Below, one piece after another: positions 10,623-18,666 of a stretch of 64,000 nt of DNA. This stretch comes from CAYRNY01 sp964425755. Its GTDB lineage: Bacteria; Chloroflexota; Anaerolineae; Aggregatilineales; Aggregatilineaceae. Every line of letters begins with the position of its first letter. The stretch's first letter is position 1. The stretch spans positions 372,001-436,000 of the forward strand of contig CAYRNY010000002.1 in NCBI GenBank assembly GCA_964425755.1, given 5' to 3'. The notes beneath the pieces are model-generated. The model was not told the DNA's origin. It saw nothing but the letters and a program-made list of their open reading frames with translations, and searched no databases. The position numbers were made by a program, and so were the translations under genes.

Positions 10623-11780
10623 ATGCTAATCACACGCGAAGAACGCGAAAGAATCGAATCCAAAACGCTCGCCCCGTATGCGTTGAAAAGCGCCGACAGC
10701 AAAGGCCGCGAGTATCCCGATCCAGAGGATGAGTACCGCACTGTCTACCAGCGCGATCGGGATCGCATCTTGCACACGACGGCGTTCCGGCGGCTGGAAT
10801 ACAAAACGCAGGTGTTCGTAAACTACGAAGGCGACTACTATCGCACGCGGTTGACCCATACGCTGGAAGTCGCGCAGATCGGGCGCAGCTTCGCGCGTGC
10901 TTTGGGCGCGAATGAGGAGCTGGTCGAAGGGATTTGTCTGGTGCACGATATTGGGCACTCCCCCTTTGGACACTCCGGTGAAGCGATCCTCAACACGCTG
11001 ATGTCCGATCACGGGGGGTTTGACCACAACAAACAGACCCTGCGCATCGTCACGAAGCTCGAACGCCGGTATCCTGACTGGTCGGGACTAAACTTGAGCT
11101 ACGAACTGCGTGAAGGCATCGTCAAGCACGAAAGTGAATATGACTTGAGCGACGCTTCCGCGGGAGGGTTCGCGCCCGATTTGCGCGCCAGCCTGGAGGC
11201 ACAGATCGCTAATGTGGCCGATGAGCTGGCCTACAATGCGCACGATCTAGATGACGGTTTGCGCTCCGGCCTGCTCCGGGCAGAACAGCTTGACGATCTG
11301 CAACTCTGGCGGCATCTGCGCGACAGCGTTGGCTGGCATGACCAGCACTTCACCGAACAGATTCGACACCGGATGATTCGCCGGATGCTGGGGATCGAGA
11401 TCAATGACATCATTGAGGCGACCAGCCAAGAGCTGGCGAAGCACGATCTTCCCGATGCAGAATCTCTGCAACGCCTGTCGCACAATGTCGTCAAACATTC
11501 AGATGCTTTGCAGCGCATGAACGAGGAACTGAAGAAATTCCTGTACAGTGAGATGTACCGGCATCATCGGGTGGTACGCATGGCACAAAAAGCGGAACGT
11601 ATCATCACCCAGATTTTCAAGACCTATCTCGCTGAACCCGAGCAACTTCCGCCGTCGGTGCAGGCTGCTGCAGAAAAGCGTGGCTTGGAACGCGCGATAA
11701 CCGACTACATTGCAGGCATGACCGATCGTTACGCGTTGACAGAGTGGCAGCGATTGTTTGACCCCTTCACCCGCACGTAA
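10623..11780 (+). CDS. dgt: Deoxyguanosinetriphosphate triphosphohydrolase-like HD protein
   Basis: About 385 residues of the dGTPase-like HD family. Members remove triphosphate from dNTPs and so limit or balance nucleotide pools. Visible motifs are RRLEYKTQVF, the first metal His in RLTHTLEVAQIGRSFARALG, the HD pair in CLVHDIGHSPFGHSGE, then HHR-type and DELAYNAHDLDDGLR (second metal Asp). The length and the insertion GHSGEAILN fit the shorter dGTPase-like branch (Thermus/Enterococcus type) rather than E. coli Dgt. The ATG at 10623 follows the promoter described separately. greA lies 73 bases downstream on the same strand and may share the transcript. The true nucleotide preference cannot be read from sequence. 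Confidence 0.93.
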   Translation: MLITREERERIESKTLAPYALKSADSKGREYPDPEDEYRTVYQRDRDRILHTTAFRRLEYKTQVFVNYEGDYYRTRLTHTLEVAQIGRSFARALGANEELVEGICLVHDIGHSPFGHSGEAILNTLMSDHGGFDHNKQTLRIVTKLERRYPDWSGLNLSYELREGIVKHESEYDLSDASAGGFAPDLRASLEAQIANVADELAYNAHDLDDGLRSGLLRAEQLDDLQLWRHLRDSVGWHDQHFTEQIRHRMIRRMLGIEINDIIEATSQELAKHDLPDAESLQRLSHNVVKHSDALQRMNEELKKFLYSEMYRHHRVVRMAQKAERIITQIFKTYLAEPEQLPPSVQAAAEKRGLERAITDYIAGMTDRYALTEWQRLFDPFTRT

Positions 11781-11853
11781 TTCTAAAGTTGCGTACAACT
11801 TACCCGTCGGATGAACTCGTTAACATGCTATCGGAGACGAGAGGATTGGCATT

Positions 11854-12333
11854 ATGGTTGAAGAGAAATACCTCACTGCTGAAGGTGCACAAGAACTGCG
11901 TAAGGAACTGGACGAGTTGATCAACGAAAAGCGCCCGGCCCTGGCTGCACGATTGAGAGAAGCCATCAGCCAGGGGGACCTGTCCGAGAACGCCGACTAC
12001 ATCGACGCAAAGGAACAACAGGCGTTTCTTGAGGGGCGAATCCAATATCTTGAGAAACTATTGCGTGACGCGATCATTATTGAGGACGATCAGGAAAACG
12101 CGCCGCTCGACGTGGTACAGGTAGGCTGCGAGGTTACGATTCTGGGCGAAGGCGAAACCCGTAAAGAAACGTATCGCATCGTGGGCGCTGCCGAAGCCGA
12201 TCCGCGTAACGGGAAAATTTCGCACGAAAGCCCGATAGGGGCCGCTCTCATCGGGCGGCGCATAGGCGACGAGGTAAGCGTCGAAACGCCTGGCGGCGAA
12301 TGGAAAGTGACGATCAAGGACATCAAACGCTAG
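11854..12333 (+). CDS. greA: Transcription elongation factor GreA
   Basis: 159 residues. GreA rescues backtracked RNA polymerase by stimulating transcript cleavage. The N-terminal coiled coil contains the catalytic tip region ISQGDLSENADYIDAKEQQAFLEGRI, where the conserved acidic pair (Asp/Glu of GDLSENADY) is present. The C-terminal FKBP-like domain includes ESPIGAALIGRRIGDEVSVETPGG and ends with EWKVTIKDIKR, as expected. GAGAGGA lies before the ATG. A clear hairpin terminator follows. Nothing is unusual. Confidence 0.97.
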   Translation: MVEEKYLTAEGAQELRKELDELINEKRPALAARLREAISQGDLSENADYIDAKEQQAFLEGRIQYLEKLLRDAIIIEDDQENAPLDVVQVGCEVTILGEGETRKETYRIVGAAEADPRNGKISHESPIGAALIGRRIGDEVSVETPGGEWKVTIKDIKR

Positions 12334-12363
12334 CGTGTCCGCTTTTGCTGCTGTCACAAATTG

Positions 12364-12390
12364 AAGGAACCTGCGCGTGCAGGTTCCTTT
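12364..12390 (+). terminator. Rho-independent-like terminator after greA
   Basis: An 11-base perfect stem (AAGGAACCTGC with GCAGGTTCCTT) has a 4-base loop and ends in a short T run, 30 bases after the greA stop. Because it is symmetric it may also stop readthrough toward or from the minus-strand gene. Confidence 0.7.
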
Positions 12391-12430
12391 GTCATGCTGA
12401 GCTATGAGCGGGCAGCGTGGCGGAACGATG

Positions 12431-13621
12431 TTAGTAGTTCAACAGGTCTTCGGTGTCGCCAAAAGCCGAAGAGGTCTCCGGCGGCTGGGGACGTCCGTTG
12501 TCCTCTTCGCCACTGCTTTCCTTGGTCCAAGCCGCGATCTCGACAATCAAGCGTTCAAAGAAGCTGTTTTGCGGCAACGCTCCCTCGCCGTACTGCAAAT
12601 CCATGATCTTGACCTGCACCCGAAGCGTTTGCGTTTCCAGGGTGACGACGCCGCCCGGAGTCGCCATTACAGCCTCTCCCTTTGGCGCGAGCTTTGCCCG
12701 CAGCGCCTGGTCATTGTACGCGTGTTCCGACATTAGCACCTTGGTCACCGTGCGGATGTCATTCTTATCAAACAGCCAGACTTCCGTCGCTGTGACTTTC
12801 TTCGGATCGCCGACGCCGATCGTCTCCGAAATTCCCGATCCACACTCACCCAGGAATTCACCGGCTTCCGTTTCGATGCTGAAGGAGTCGTCGTACAGAT
12901 CGTCACCGAGGATGTAGGTTGAGGTGTGGCGCGTGAGTGGTTCCGCTTCGCCCAGGGCGGCGAAATCGGTCCGCTGCGTTTCGGCTTGCTTGCGATACTC
13001 TCTTTGCGTAGCCATTGACGCACCGGATGGCGTGGCTGCTACCGGTCTGGCTGTTCGCGATTCGCTGGCACCAGCCGGTGCCGGGCGTTTGCGCGCCCAT
13101 TTGCCGACCGGAACGGCCCAGTAGAATGTGAACACCAGCACGAGGATCAGCCCAATCACCGCCGTTCCAACTACACACAGCAGCGGTCCCAGGACGCCGG
13201 CCAGGAATCCCCCTTCGACCTTTTCTGCCTGTTCTTGAGCCGCCGCGCGATTCTCCTCGGCCACTGCCAGCAGGGCTTCGAGCTGTCCTACAAGCGTTGG
13301 GTCAGCGTCCGCGTTCGCTTCGATCAGATTCTCGATCATGTCCGGCGATACACCGGCAGCAACGAGTTTCTGCGCGGCGTCTTGCCGGTTGCCGGACTCG
13401 GCGTATTTGACGGCAGTCATCTTAATCCACTGGTCTTTGTATCCGTCAGCGAGATGGACCGGTTCGGCATCACGGAATTCCACCGGGGCGAATTGATAGG
13501 CCCAGATGAGACCAAGGATCAGCCCAAGCAGAACTAATCCCAACCGAACCAATGCTGGCGCGAGCGAACTGAGCGCAGCTTTCCCAATTATGTTGAACTG
13601 CCCGACAAGGCGCTTGATCAT
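12431..13621 (-). CDS. Uncharacterised two-helix membrane protein
   Basis: About 396 residues; I do not recognise the family. An N-terminal transmembrane helix (ALVRLGLVLLGLILGLIWAYQF) is followed by an external helical segment of about 100 residues that looks TPR- or coiled-coil-like (KYAESGNRQDAAQKLVAAGVSPDMIENLIEANADADPTLVGQLEALLAVAEENRAAAQEQAEKV in pieces). A second helix (LLCVVGTAVIGLILVLVFTFYW) leads to a cytoplasmic C-terminal half. That half has an ordered beta-rich stretch (STYILGDDLYDDSFSIET, LGECGSGISETIG, KVTATEVWLFDKND) and an acidic tail. The ATG at 13621 has AAAGG upstream; an upstream in-frame codon at 13669 is less likely. It stands alone, facing greA tail to tail. A scaffold or sensor role is only a guess. 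Confidence 0.65.
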   Translation of the reverse strand: MIKRLVGQFNIIGKAALSSLAPALVRLGLVLLGLILGLIWAYQFAPVEFRDAEPVHLADGYKDQWIKMTAVKYAESGNRQDAAQKLVAAGVSPDMIENLIEANADADPTLVGQLEALLAVAEENRAAAQEQAEKVEGGFLAGVLGPLLCVVGTAVIGLILVLVFTFYWAVPVGKWARKRPAPAGASESRTARPVAATPSGASMATQREYRKQAETQRTDFAALGEAEPLTRHTSTYILGDDLYDDSFSIETEAGEFLGECGSGISETIGVGDPKKVTATEVWLFDKNDIRTVTKVLMSEHAYNDQALRAKLAPKGEAVMATPGGVVTLETQTLRVQVKIMDLQYGEGALPQNSFFERLIVEIAAWTKESSGEEDNGRPQPPETSSAFGDTEDLLNY

Positions 13622-13762
13622 AGGTCCAGCCTTTCGTTTTAAGCTGCTACAATGCTGTAGCAACGTCACTGCCCTGCTTCGCTGTCAAGCATTGTACATG
13701 AACACGAGATGCAAGACAAATCAGTTTTAAACGGTGTTCTCACACCCCGGTTAACATAATAC

Positions 13763-13790
13763 AAGCTGCCCACAATACTGTGAGCAGCTT
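13763..13790 (-). terminator. Hairpin ending the sugar ABC transporter operon
   Basis: AAGCTGC and GCAGCTT are the outer arms of a longer hairpin with one mismatch, 30 bases downstream of the last permease gene. The minus-strand sequence after it is only moderately T-rich, so its efficiency is uncertain. Confidence 0.5.
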
Positions 13791-13819
13791 AAGCATACTA
13801 GGTTATCAAAGTTGCGGGG

Positions 13820-14680
13820 CTAGCCTTTCACAGCGCCGGCTGTCAGGCCCTCGATAATCCGGCGTTGGAAGATCAACACCAGGATCAATAACGGCACGGT
13901 AACCACAACTGCACCTGCGATGCGATCAGCAATTGGCGTCTCAAAACTGTACCCGCTGAAGTTCGCGATCGCCACGGGGACCGTCTGCGATTTGGGGCTG
14001 ACCAGTGTGAAGGTCAGCGCGAACAGGTACTCGTTCCAGGACTGGATGAACGCTAGCAGGCCGGTGGTAACCAGCGCGGGCGCGGTCAGGGGCACCAGGA
14101 TGCGCCAGAACGTCTGGAACGGTGATGCGCCGTCGACCAACGCCGCTTGCTCGATCTCGGCAGGCAAGCCCTGGAAAAACGAGGTCAACACCCAGACAGT
14201 GAACGGCAATGTGAAGATTGGATAACTGAACATCAATGCAGCCGTTGAACCGTAGATATCCAGGTCGTTTACGATGGCGAACAGGCCGGACAGGATCGAT
14301 ATCTGGGGGAACATTGTCATTGCCAGAACCAGGTACATGATCACCATCCGCCCTTTGAACTGGACTCTTCCCAGTGCATACGCCGCGAACGATCCAACGA
14401 CCAGGGCAAAGATCACACTGACCGTCGACACAACGCTGGAGTTGAACAACGTCCGCATGAAGGCGTCGTCGGTGAACAAGTTCTGGAAGTTAACCAGGCT
14501 CAACTGTTCCGGGACATAGCGTGCCTCGACCAACACCTGCGCGTTGGTGCGAAACGAGATGCTGATCGCGTAGTAGAATGGTGCCATCGTATACAGCGCG
14601 ATTGCAATCACCAGCAGCCAGAACAGCCCGCGTCTCACATAGGATGTCACGTCCTTGAGTACAGCTTGTCTCTGGTTCAT
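13820..14680 (-). CDS. Carbohydrate ABC transporter permease, MalG type
   Basis: 286 residues with six predicted membrane helices, typical of the MalG/UgpE half of sugar importers. The cytoplasmic EAA loop that docks the ATPase is seen as EIEQAALVDGASPFQTFWRI. The N-terminal helix (LFWLLVIAIALYTMAPFYYAI) and the C-terminal RRIIEGLTAGAVKG end are also characteristic. Its ATG overlaps the stop of the upstream permease (ATGA), so the two are translationally coupled. No ATPase gene accompanies the importer, so a shared MsmX/UgpC-type ATPase elsewhere in the genome is inferred. The substrate is likely an oligosaccharide or glycerol-phosphate-like compound but is unknown. Confidence 0.95.
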   Translation of the reverse strand: MNQRQAVLKDVTSYVRRGLFWLLVIAIALYTMAPFYYAISISFRTNAQVLVEARYVPEQLSLVNFQNLFTDDAFMRTLFNSSVVSTVSVIFALVVGSFAAYALGRVQFKGRMVIMYLVLAMTMFPQISILSGLFAIVNDLDIYGSTAALMFSYPIFTLPFTVWVLTSFFQGLPAEIEQAALVDGASPFQTFWRILVPLTAPALVTTGLLAFIQSWNEYLFALTFTLVSPKSQTVPVAIANFSGYSFETPIADRIAGAVVVTVPLLILVLIFQRRIIEGLTAGAVKG

Positions 14681-16899
14681 TCTTGTTCAATCCCGATGAA
14701 TCTGACGTAAATGACCGTGAAAATGAAGATCAAAAAGAAGATCAGCACACCGACGGCTGACGCATAGCCATCGGCCCGGCTTTGAACCAACTGGTAGTAG
14801 TTATAGGATGCCATCGACGGGCGTCTTGTGTCCAACAGCACCTGGAACACGTCGAACGCTCGCAGCGCGTCCAATGTGCGGAAGATGAGTGCAACGGCGA
14901 TCGTGGGGCGCAGCAGCGGCAACGTGATGGAGAAGAACTGGCGAACCTTCGAAGCGCCATCAACCGCAGCTGCTTCATAGACATCAGCCGAGATCGTCTG
15001 CAATCCGGCCAACAGAAGTAACGCCATGAAAGGTGCCGTTTTCCACACGTCAACCGCGATGATCGCGTTCATCCACGGGCCGGAAAGCCCAAACCATTGC
15101 TGGGGCTGATCAATCAGCCCGAGATCCAACAACAGCTTGTTGAAGATGCCCGTCTGGTCACCCCGCAGGATCACTTGCCAAAGCACGGCAGCAACCACTG
15201 TGGGGATGGCCCAGGGAACAAGCATCGCTGTGCGCATCAAGCCGCGCCCGCGGAAGCTGGAATTGACCACGAGAGCGATGATCATGCCTAGCACCAGCTC
15301 CAGGATGACCGACGCAAACGTGAAGTGCAGCGTATTGCCAGTAGCTTTGAGGAAGTCGGGGTCTTTGCCGAGGATGCGCAACCCTTCATCGCTTCCCGGA
15401 ATCCGCCACGTCACCGCTTCCCGGTAACGGACGTATCGCTGGCGCTCTTCCGAAGACAGTTCACGCATCAACTGCATTTCCTGTTCCTCGGTAGTCGACC
15501 GTCCCCACACTATCGTGTTGCCGTCTGTGGCACGTCTACACTCACCGCTATCATCCGTCTGGCAGTCAACAGTCTCAACTTTGAAGCTGATGAGATTCTT
15601 GTAATTCTCAAGCCCTATGAACCGGGCTGGTCGGTGAGTCCCAAATTCGTCGTCGGTTAGACTCGTGATAAACGTCTGTTCCAGCGGGCGCGCGGCGATC
15701 AGTGCCAGCACAAACATCGTAGGCACAAGCAGCGTCCAGGCGAAGCGTGTATTACGGGAAGTCAGCGTCTCGTCACCGCCAAACAGGTCAACCTCTACGG
15801 CGGAGAGCCAGAAATAGCTGAGCATCAGCGGGACGACTGCTATCAGATATGGGATTGCGCTGGTAATGGCTTTACCGAAATTGAATGGCTGATCGGTGAT
15901 CAGGCCCCCTTTGCCGCGCACCCAGAAAGACCACACGGCAACGAGGATCAAGCCCGCTGACAGCCAAAGGAACGCGACCAGCGCCCAGCGTGCAGCAACC
16001 ACATCATATTGGCGCAAACGTAGTCCTACGCTGATCAAGCCCAGCGCCAGGGCGATGGTGATCAGTGGGACGATAAAACCGAAATTCTCAAGAAATGCCA
16101 GCGTTGTCGAGGGTGGCACGTCCTTGGGAACTTTGCGCGTCATCTCGACGATGGTGCCATCTTCCCCCACGCGCAAGAATTCGATCGTGATCTCAAAATC
16201 ATCATCTTCAAGCGGGACGTCCTCTTGCGCCAACAGGGCACGCACTTCCTGAAGCGACATGTCCGGCGTGATGTCCGTATCTTCAACTTTAATTAGCCGG
16301 TCCCCACGCCTTACCCCTGTGGCAAGCGCCTGTCCCCCTGCAATGGGGCGTAACTCAAAGTACGGTGCAGGTATCCGTTTAACGATGATCTCGGTATCTG
16401 CCGTTTCAGCCGGCGTGAATAACGGCCCGAACTGTTCCGTAGGGACGTTGACGGTTATCGTAGAAGCACCGCGTAAGATGACAACTTCGATTTCCTCGCG
16501 ATCCGCTGCATTGGCGTTATCGAGGACCGTCTGAAATATATCCGGCAACTCTGCTTCGGTCATCGCCGCAGCATCGAGGTCGGTGTCACCGATTTTCAGC
16601 AACACATCCTCGTCCTCAAAGCCCAAGTTGGCTGCGGTACTGTCCGGCGCTATATCCAACGCAAAATGGGCCTGGTCGATTACCGGATCCGGCGGGATCT
16701 TCGCAACCTCCACGCCGATGCCTTCGACATCCAGCCCTTGCGTAGCATCACGAATATCTGAATTAGTGGCGATTGAATAAAACAAATACGCAAACGCACC
16801 CAAGCCAATAATGATCAGTAGGCCGCTGACCAGTTCCAAAGCGACTACTTCTTGTAGTGCGGGGCGTCTTGTGCCACTTCCAGGCGGAGCAATTGCCAT
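14677..16899 (-). CDS. Sugar ABC transporter permease (MalF type) with PDZ-like N-terminal extension
   Basis: About 740 residues, roughly twice the usual MalF-type length. After a first membrane helix (about 20-42) come two PDZ-like segments. One (about 75-155) contains APDSTAANLGFEDEDVLLKIGDTDL; the other (about 180-262) contains GQALATGVRRGDRLIKVEDTDI. Three further helices follow, and then the MalF-type permease core from about 380, with an EAA loop YEAAAVDGASKVRQFFSI. An internal loop carries two Cys (VDCQTDDSGECRR). The ATG at 16899 is chosen because GGAGG lies 9 bases upstream; a TTG at 16920 is also open. It sits between the binding-protein gene and the MalG-type gene. The permease part is confident; the PDZ label rests on eye-read motifs. 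How the extension acts (binding-protein docking, quality control or sensing) is unknown. Confidence 0.85.
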   Translation of the reverse strand: MAIAPPGSGTRRPALQEVVALELVSGLLIIIGLGAFAYLFYSIATNSDIRDATQGLDVEGIGVEVAKIPPDPVIDQAHFALDIAPDSTAANLGFEDEDVLLKIGDTDLDAAAMTEAELPDIFQTVLDNANAADREEIEVVILRGASTITVNVPTEQFGPLFTPAETADTEIIVKRIPAPYFELRPIAGGQALATGVRRGDRLIKVEDTDITPDMSLQEVRALLAQEDVPLEDDDFEITIEFLRVGEDGTIVEMTRKVPKDVPPSTTLAFLENFGFIVPLITIALALGLISVGLRLRQYDVVAARWALVAFLWLSAGLILVAVWSFWVRGKGGLITDQPFNFGKAITSAIPYLIAVVPLMLSYFWLSAVEVDLFGGDETLTSRNTRFAWTLLVPTMFVLALIAARPLEQTFITSLTDDEFGTHRPARFIGLENYKNLISFKVETVDCQTDDSGECRRATDGNTIVWGRSTTEEQEMQLMRELSSEERQRYVRYREAVTWRIPGSDEGLRILGKDPDFLKATGNTLHFTFASVILELVLGMIIALVVNSSFRGRGLMRTAMLVPWAIPTVVAAVLWQVILRGDQTGIFNKLLLDLGLIDQPQQWFGLSGPWMNAIIAVDVWKTAPFMALLLLAGLQTISADVYEAAAVDGASKVRQFFSITLPLLRPTIAVALIFRTLDALRAFDVFQVLLDTRRPSMASYNYYQLVQSRADGYASAVGVLIFFLIFIFTVIYVRFIGIEQE

Positions 16900-16972
16900 G
16901 ATGAACGCCCTCCATATCAAAAATTGTCTCTAGTTTGTCATCTGATCCTTCACGTTATGAGACTATGAAGTA

Positions 16973-17000
16973 ACCAGGGGCAAAAGGGATTGCCCCTGGT
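16973..17000 (-). terminator. Hairpin between binding-protein and permease genes
   Basis: A perfect 11-base stem (ACCAGGGGCAA with TTGCCCCTGGT) and a 6-base loop lie 36 bases after the binding-protein stop. No T run follows in the minus direction. Such hairpins between a binding-protein gene and its permeases commonly stabilise the upstream message or attenuate transcription, giving excess binding protein. Confidence 0.5.
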
Positions 17001-17036
17001 CATGCGTGCTAAGGAAGGTGGTTGATAGTTACCGGT

Positions 17037-18350
17037 TTAGGGGAATTCAAAGCCCATGTCGGCAAACTGCAGTTCGAGTTCTTCAACTGCCGACTGGGCG
17101 TCGACTTCGCCATTTAGGATTGCAGAGACTGTCGTGTAGTACAACTCCGAGACGTCGTTGTAGCGTTCACCAGCGACGGTTGAGGGGCGAGCGGTCGCGT
17201 TGATGAAGACGTCGTACAGGCTGCCGAAGAAGGGGGTCGCTTCCAGAACATCTTCATCTTCGTACAGCGCCATGATCGTCGGGTTATAGGACCCTTCGAT
17301 CGCACGGCGCTTCTGCTCGTCGTAGCCGGCCAGGTAAGCCGTCAGCGCGACTGCCGGCTCAACGTTCTGCGAATACCGCGAAACACCGAGCTGCCAACCA
17401 CCCAGGGTGGCCGCGCTCATGCCCGGCTCAGCACCCGGAAGCGGTTGGACATCAAACACGCCCGCGATGGGGCTGTCTTCTGCCTGCCCCAGCGACCAGG
17501 CATACGGCCAGTTGCGCATGAAAGCCGCGTTACCGGCCTGCCACACGCCGCGTGCATCTTCTTCCATGTAGCTCAGCACGCCGGGTGGGCTGATGGTGCC
17601 AACCCAACCAGCAGCCATTTCGAAAGCAGCGACCGCTTCCGGATTGTTAACGTCGATCACACCTTCGGGGGTGATGATGACGCCACCACCGCTTGAGGCT
17701 TGCCATTCCAGCGCGTCACAGGTCAGCCCTTCGTAGGCCGCACCCTGCCACACAAAGCCCCAGAAGTCCGCGTTACCTTCGGCGCGCTCACCTTCCTGAA
17801 TCGCGAGTGCGGCTGCTTCGAGTTCTTCCCAGGTCTGTGGCGGCTCGAAACCATATTTCTCCAGCAGATCGGTGCGGTAGTAAAGCAGGCCAGCATCGGT
17901 GAACCAGGGCAGACCGACCAGGCGGCCATCCACTGTGTTGTTCTCAACGATCGCTGGGAAGTGCGCCTCGATGACTTCCGCGTCCAGGTATTCTTCCAGG
18001 TCCACCAGGTGGTTGCCCAGAATACCAGGCCAGATGACATCGAACTGGTAAACGTCAATTTCGCTGCTGCCAGCTTCAAAGAACTGGAGATACTGCCCGA
18101 GTGTCTCGGTCGCGGAGTCCGGGCGTGCGACGAGGTCAACGGACACATTGGGGCATGCCTGCATGAAGAGATTCACACCCTGCTGCGTCATGTCGAATTC
18201 CTGCCCGACGGAACCGGCGATGATGGTCACGGTCACGTCTTCGTCCGTGCCGCACCATACCTCACCCTCACCGTCTTGGGCGTTGACGACCGGCACAATG
18301 CCAACGGTCAACACGGCGATTAGAGCCAATATCACGAAACGTTTGAACAT
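17037..18350 (-). CDS. Sugar ABC transporter substrate-binding protein (family 1)
   Basis: 437 residues. A signal peptide is clear (MFKRFVILALIAVLTVGIVP..., likely cleavage after VVNA). The mature protein is a family-1 extracellular solute-binding protein, with early VTIIAGSVGQEFDMTQQGVNLF and the family motif region IDVYQFDVIWPGILGNHLVDLEEYLD. It captures a sugar outside the membrane and delivers it to the two permeases downstream. There is no lipobox cysteine at the cleavage site, so it may be released or retained by other means. Cys33 is close to the mature N-terminus but not in a lipobox. AAGGAG lies at good spacing before the ATG. An inverted repeat about 110 bases upstream may be an operator. 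The ligand is not identifiable. Confidence 0.94.
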   Translation of the reverse strand: MFKRFVILALIAVLTVGIVPVVNAQDGEGEVWCGTDEDVTVTIIAGSVGQEFDMTQQGVNLFMQACPNVSVDLVARPDSATETLGQYLQFFEAGSSEIDVYQFDVIWPGILGNHLVDLEEYLDAEVIEAHFPAIVENNTVDGRLVGLPWFTDAGLLYYRTDLLEKYGFEPPQTWEELEAAALAIQEGERAEGNADFWGFVWQGAAYEGLTCDALEWQASSGGGVIITPEGVIDVNNPEAVAAFEMAAGWVGTISPPGVLSYMEEDARGVWQAGNAAFMRNWPYAWSLGQAEDSPIAGVFDVQPLPGAEPGMSAATLGGWQLGVSRYSQNVEPAVALTAYLAGYDEQKRRAIEGSYNPTIMALYEDEDVLEATPFFGSLYDVFINATARPSTVAGERYNDVSELYYTTVSAILNGEVDAQSAVEELELQFADMGFEFP

Positions 18351-18461
18351 TTGGACATCTCCTTAAGGCTAAAAATACTTACGTGAGCTAAGATTGTGGT
18401 TACTGGTCCAGTGTAATTACTTAATTCAGGCAGAAACACCAGCACAATAACACACAATCGT

Positions 18462-18474
18462 TATACATTGTATA
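18462..18474. promoter_or_regulatory. Candidate operator (13-base palindrome)
   Basis: TATACATTGTATA reads the same on both strands apart from its centre base. It lies 112 bases upstream of the sugar-binding-protein start, in a place where a repressor or activator of the sugar operon could bind. Such an AT-rich palindrome can also arise by chance. Confidence 0.3.
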
Positions 18475-18600
18475 CGAAACTTTCTGATCTGCAAACTGTA
18501 CCAGGGTCAGCTTTGCCTGGCGTGCCAAATGTAAAACGTTTTAGTCCGGTTTCCCGGAACTCGCGCGTTACATCGGCCTTAATTGGCGCGGCGATTCAAG

Positions 18601-18629
18601 TTGCGGGGCTGCGTGCCCTGCCGTACAAT
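18601..18629 (+). promoter_or_regulatory. Promoter for the first PPC-repeat gene
   Basis: TTGCGG (18601-18606) and TACAAT (18624-18629) are separated by 17 bases. The predicted start near 18636 leaves about 30 bases before the ATG at 18667, which carries GGAGG at good spacing. Confidence 0.5.
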
Positions 18630-18666
18630 CACAGGCAGCATATCCTCTGGGGCGCTGGAGGCGACA

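Larger units (their letters stand above)
18351..18666. other. 316-base divergent intergenic region
   Basis: It separates the sugar-binding-protein gene (minus) from the PPC-repeat gene (plus). It holds a symmetric site at 18462-18474 and a plausible plus-strand promoter at 18601-18629. The rest shows no gene or RNA that I recognise. The part next to the binding-protein gene is AT-rich, as expected for its promoter. Confidence 0.5.
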
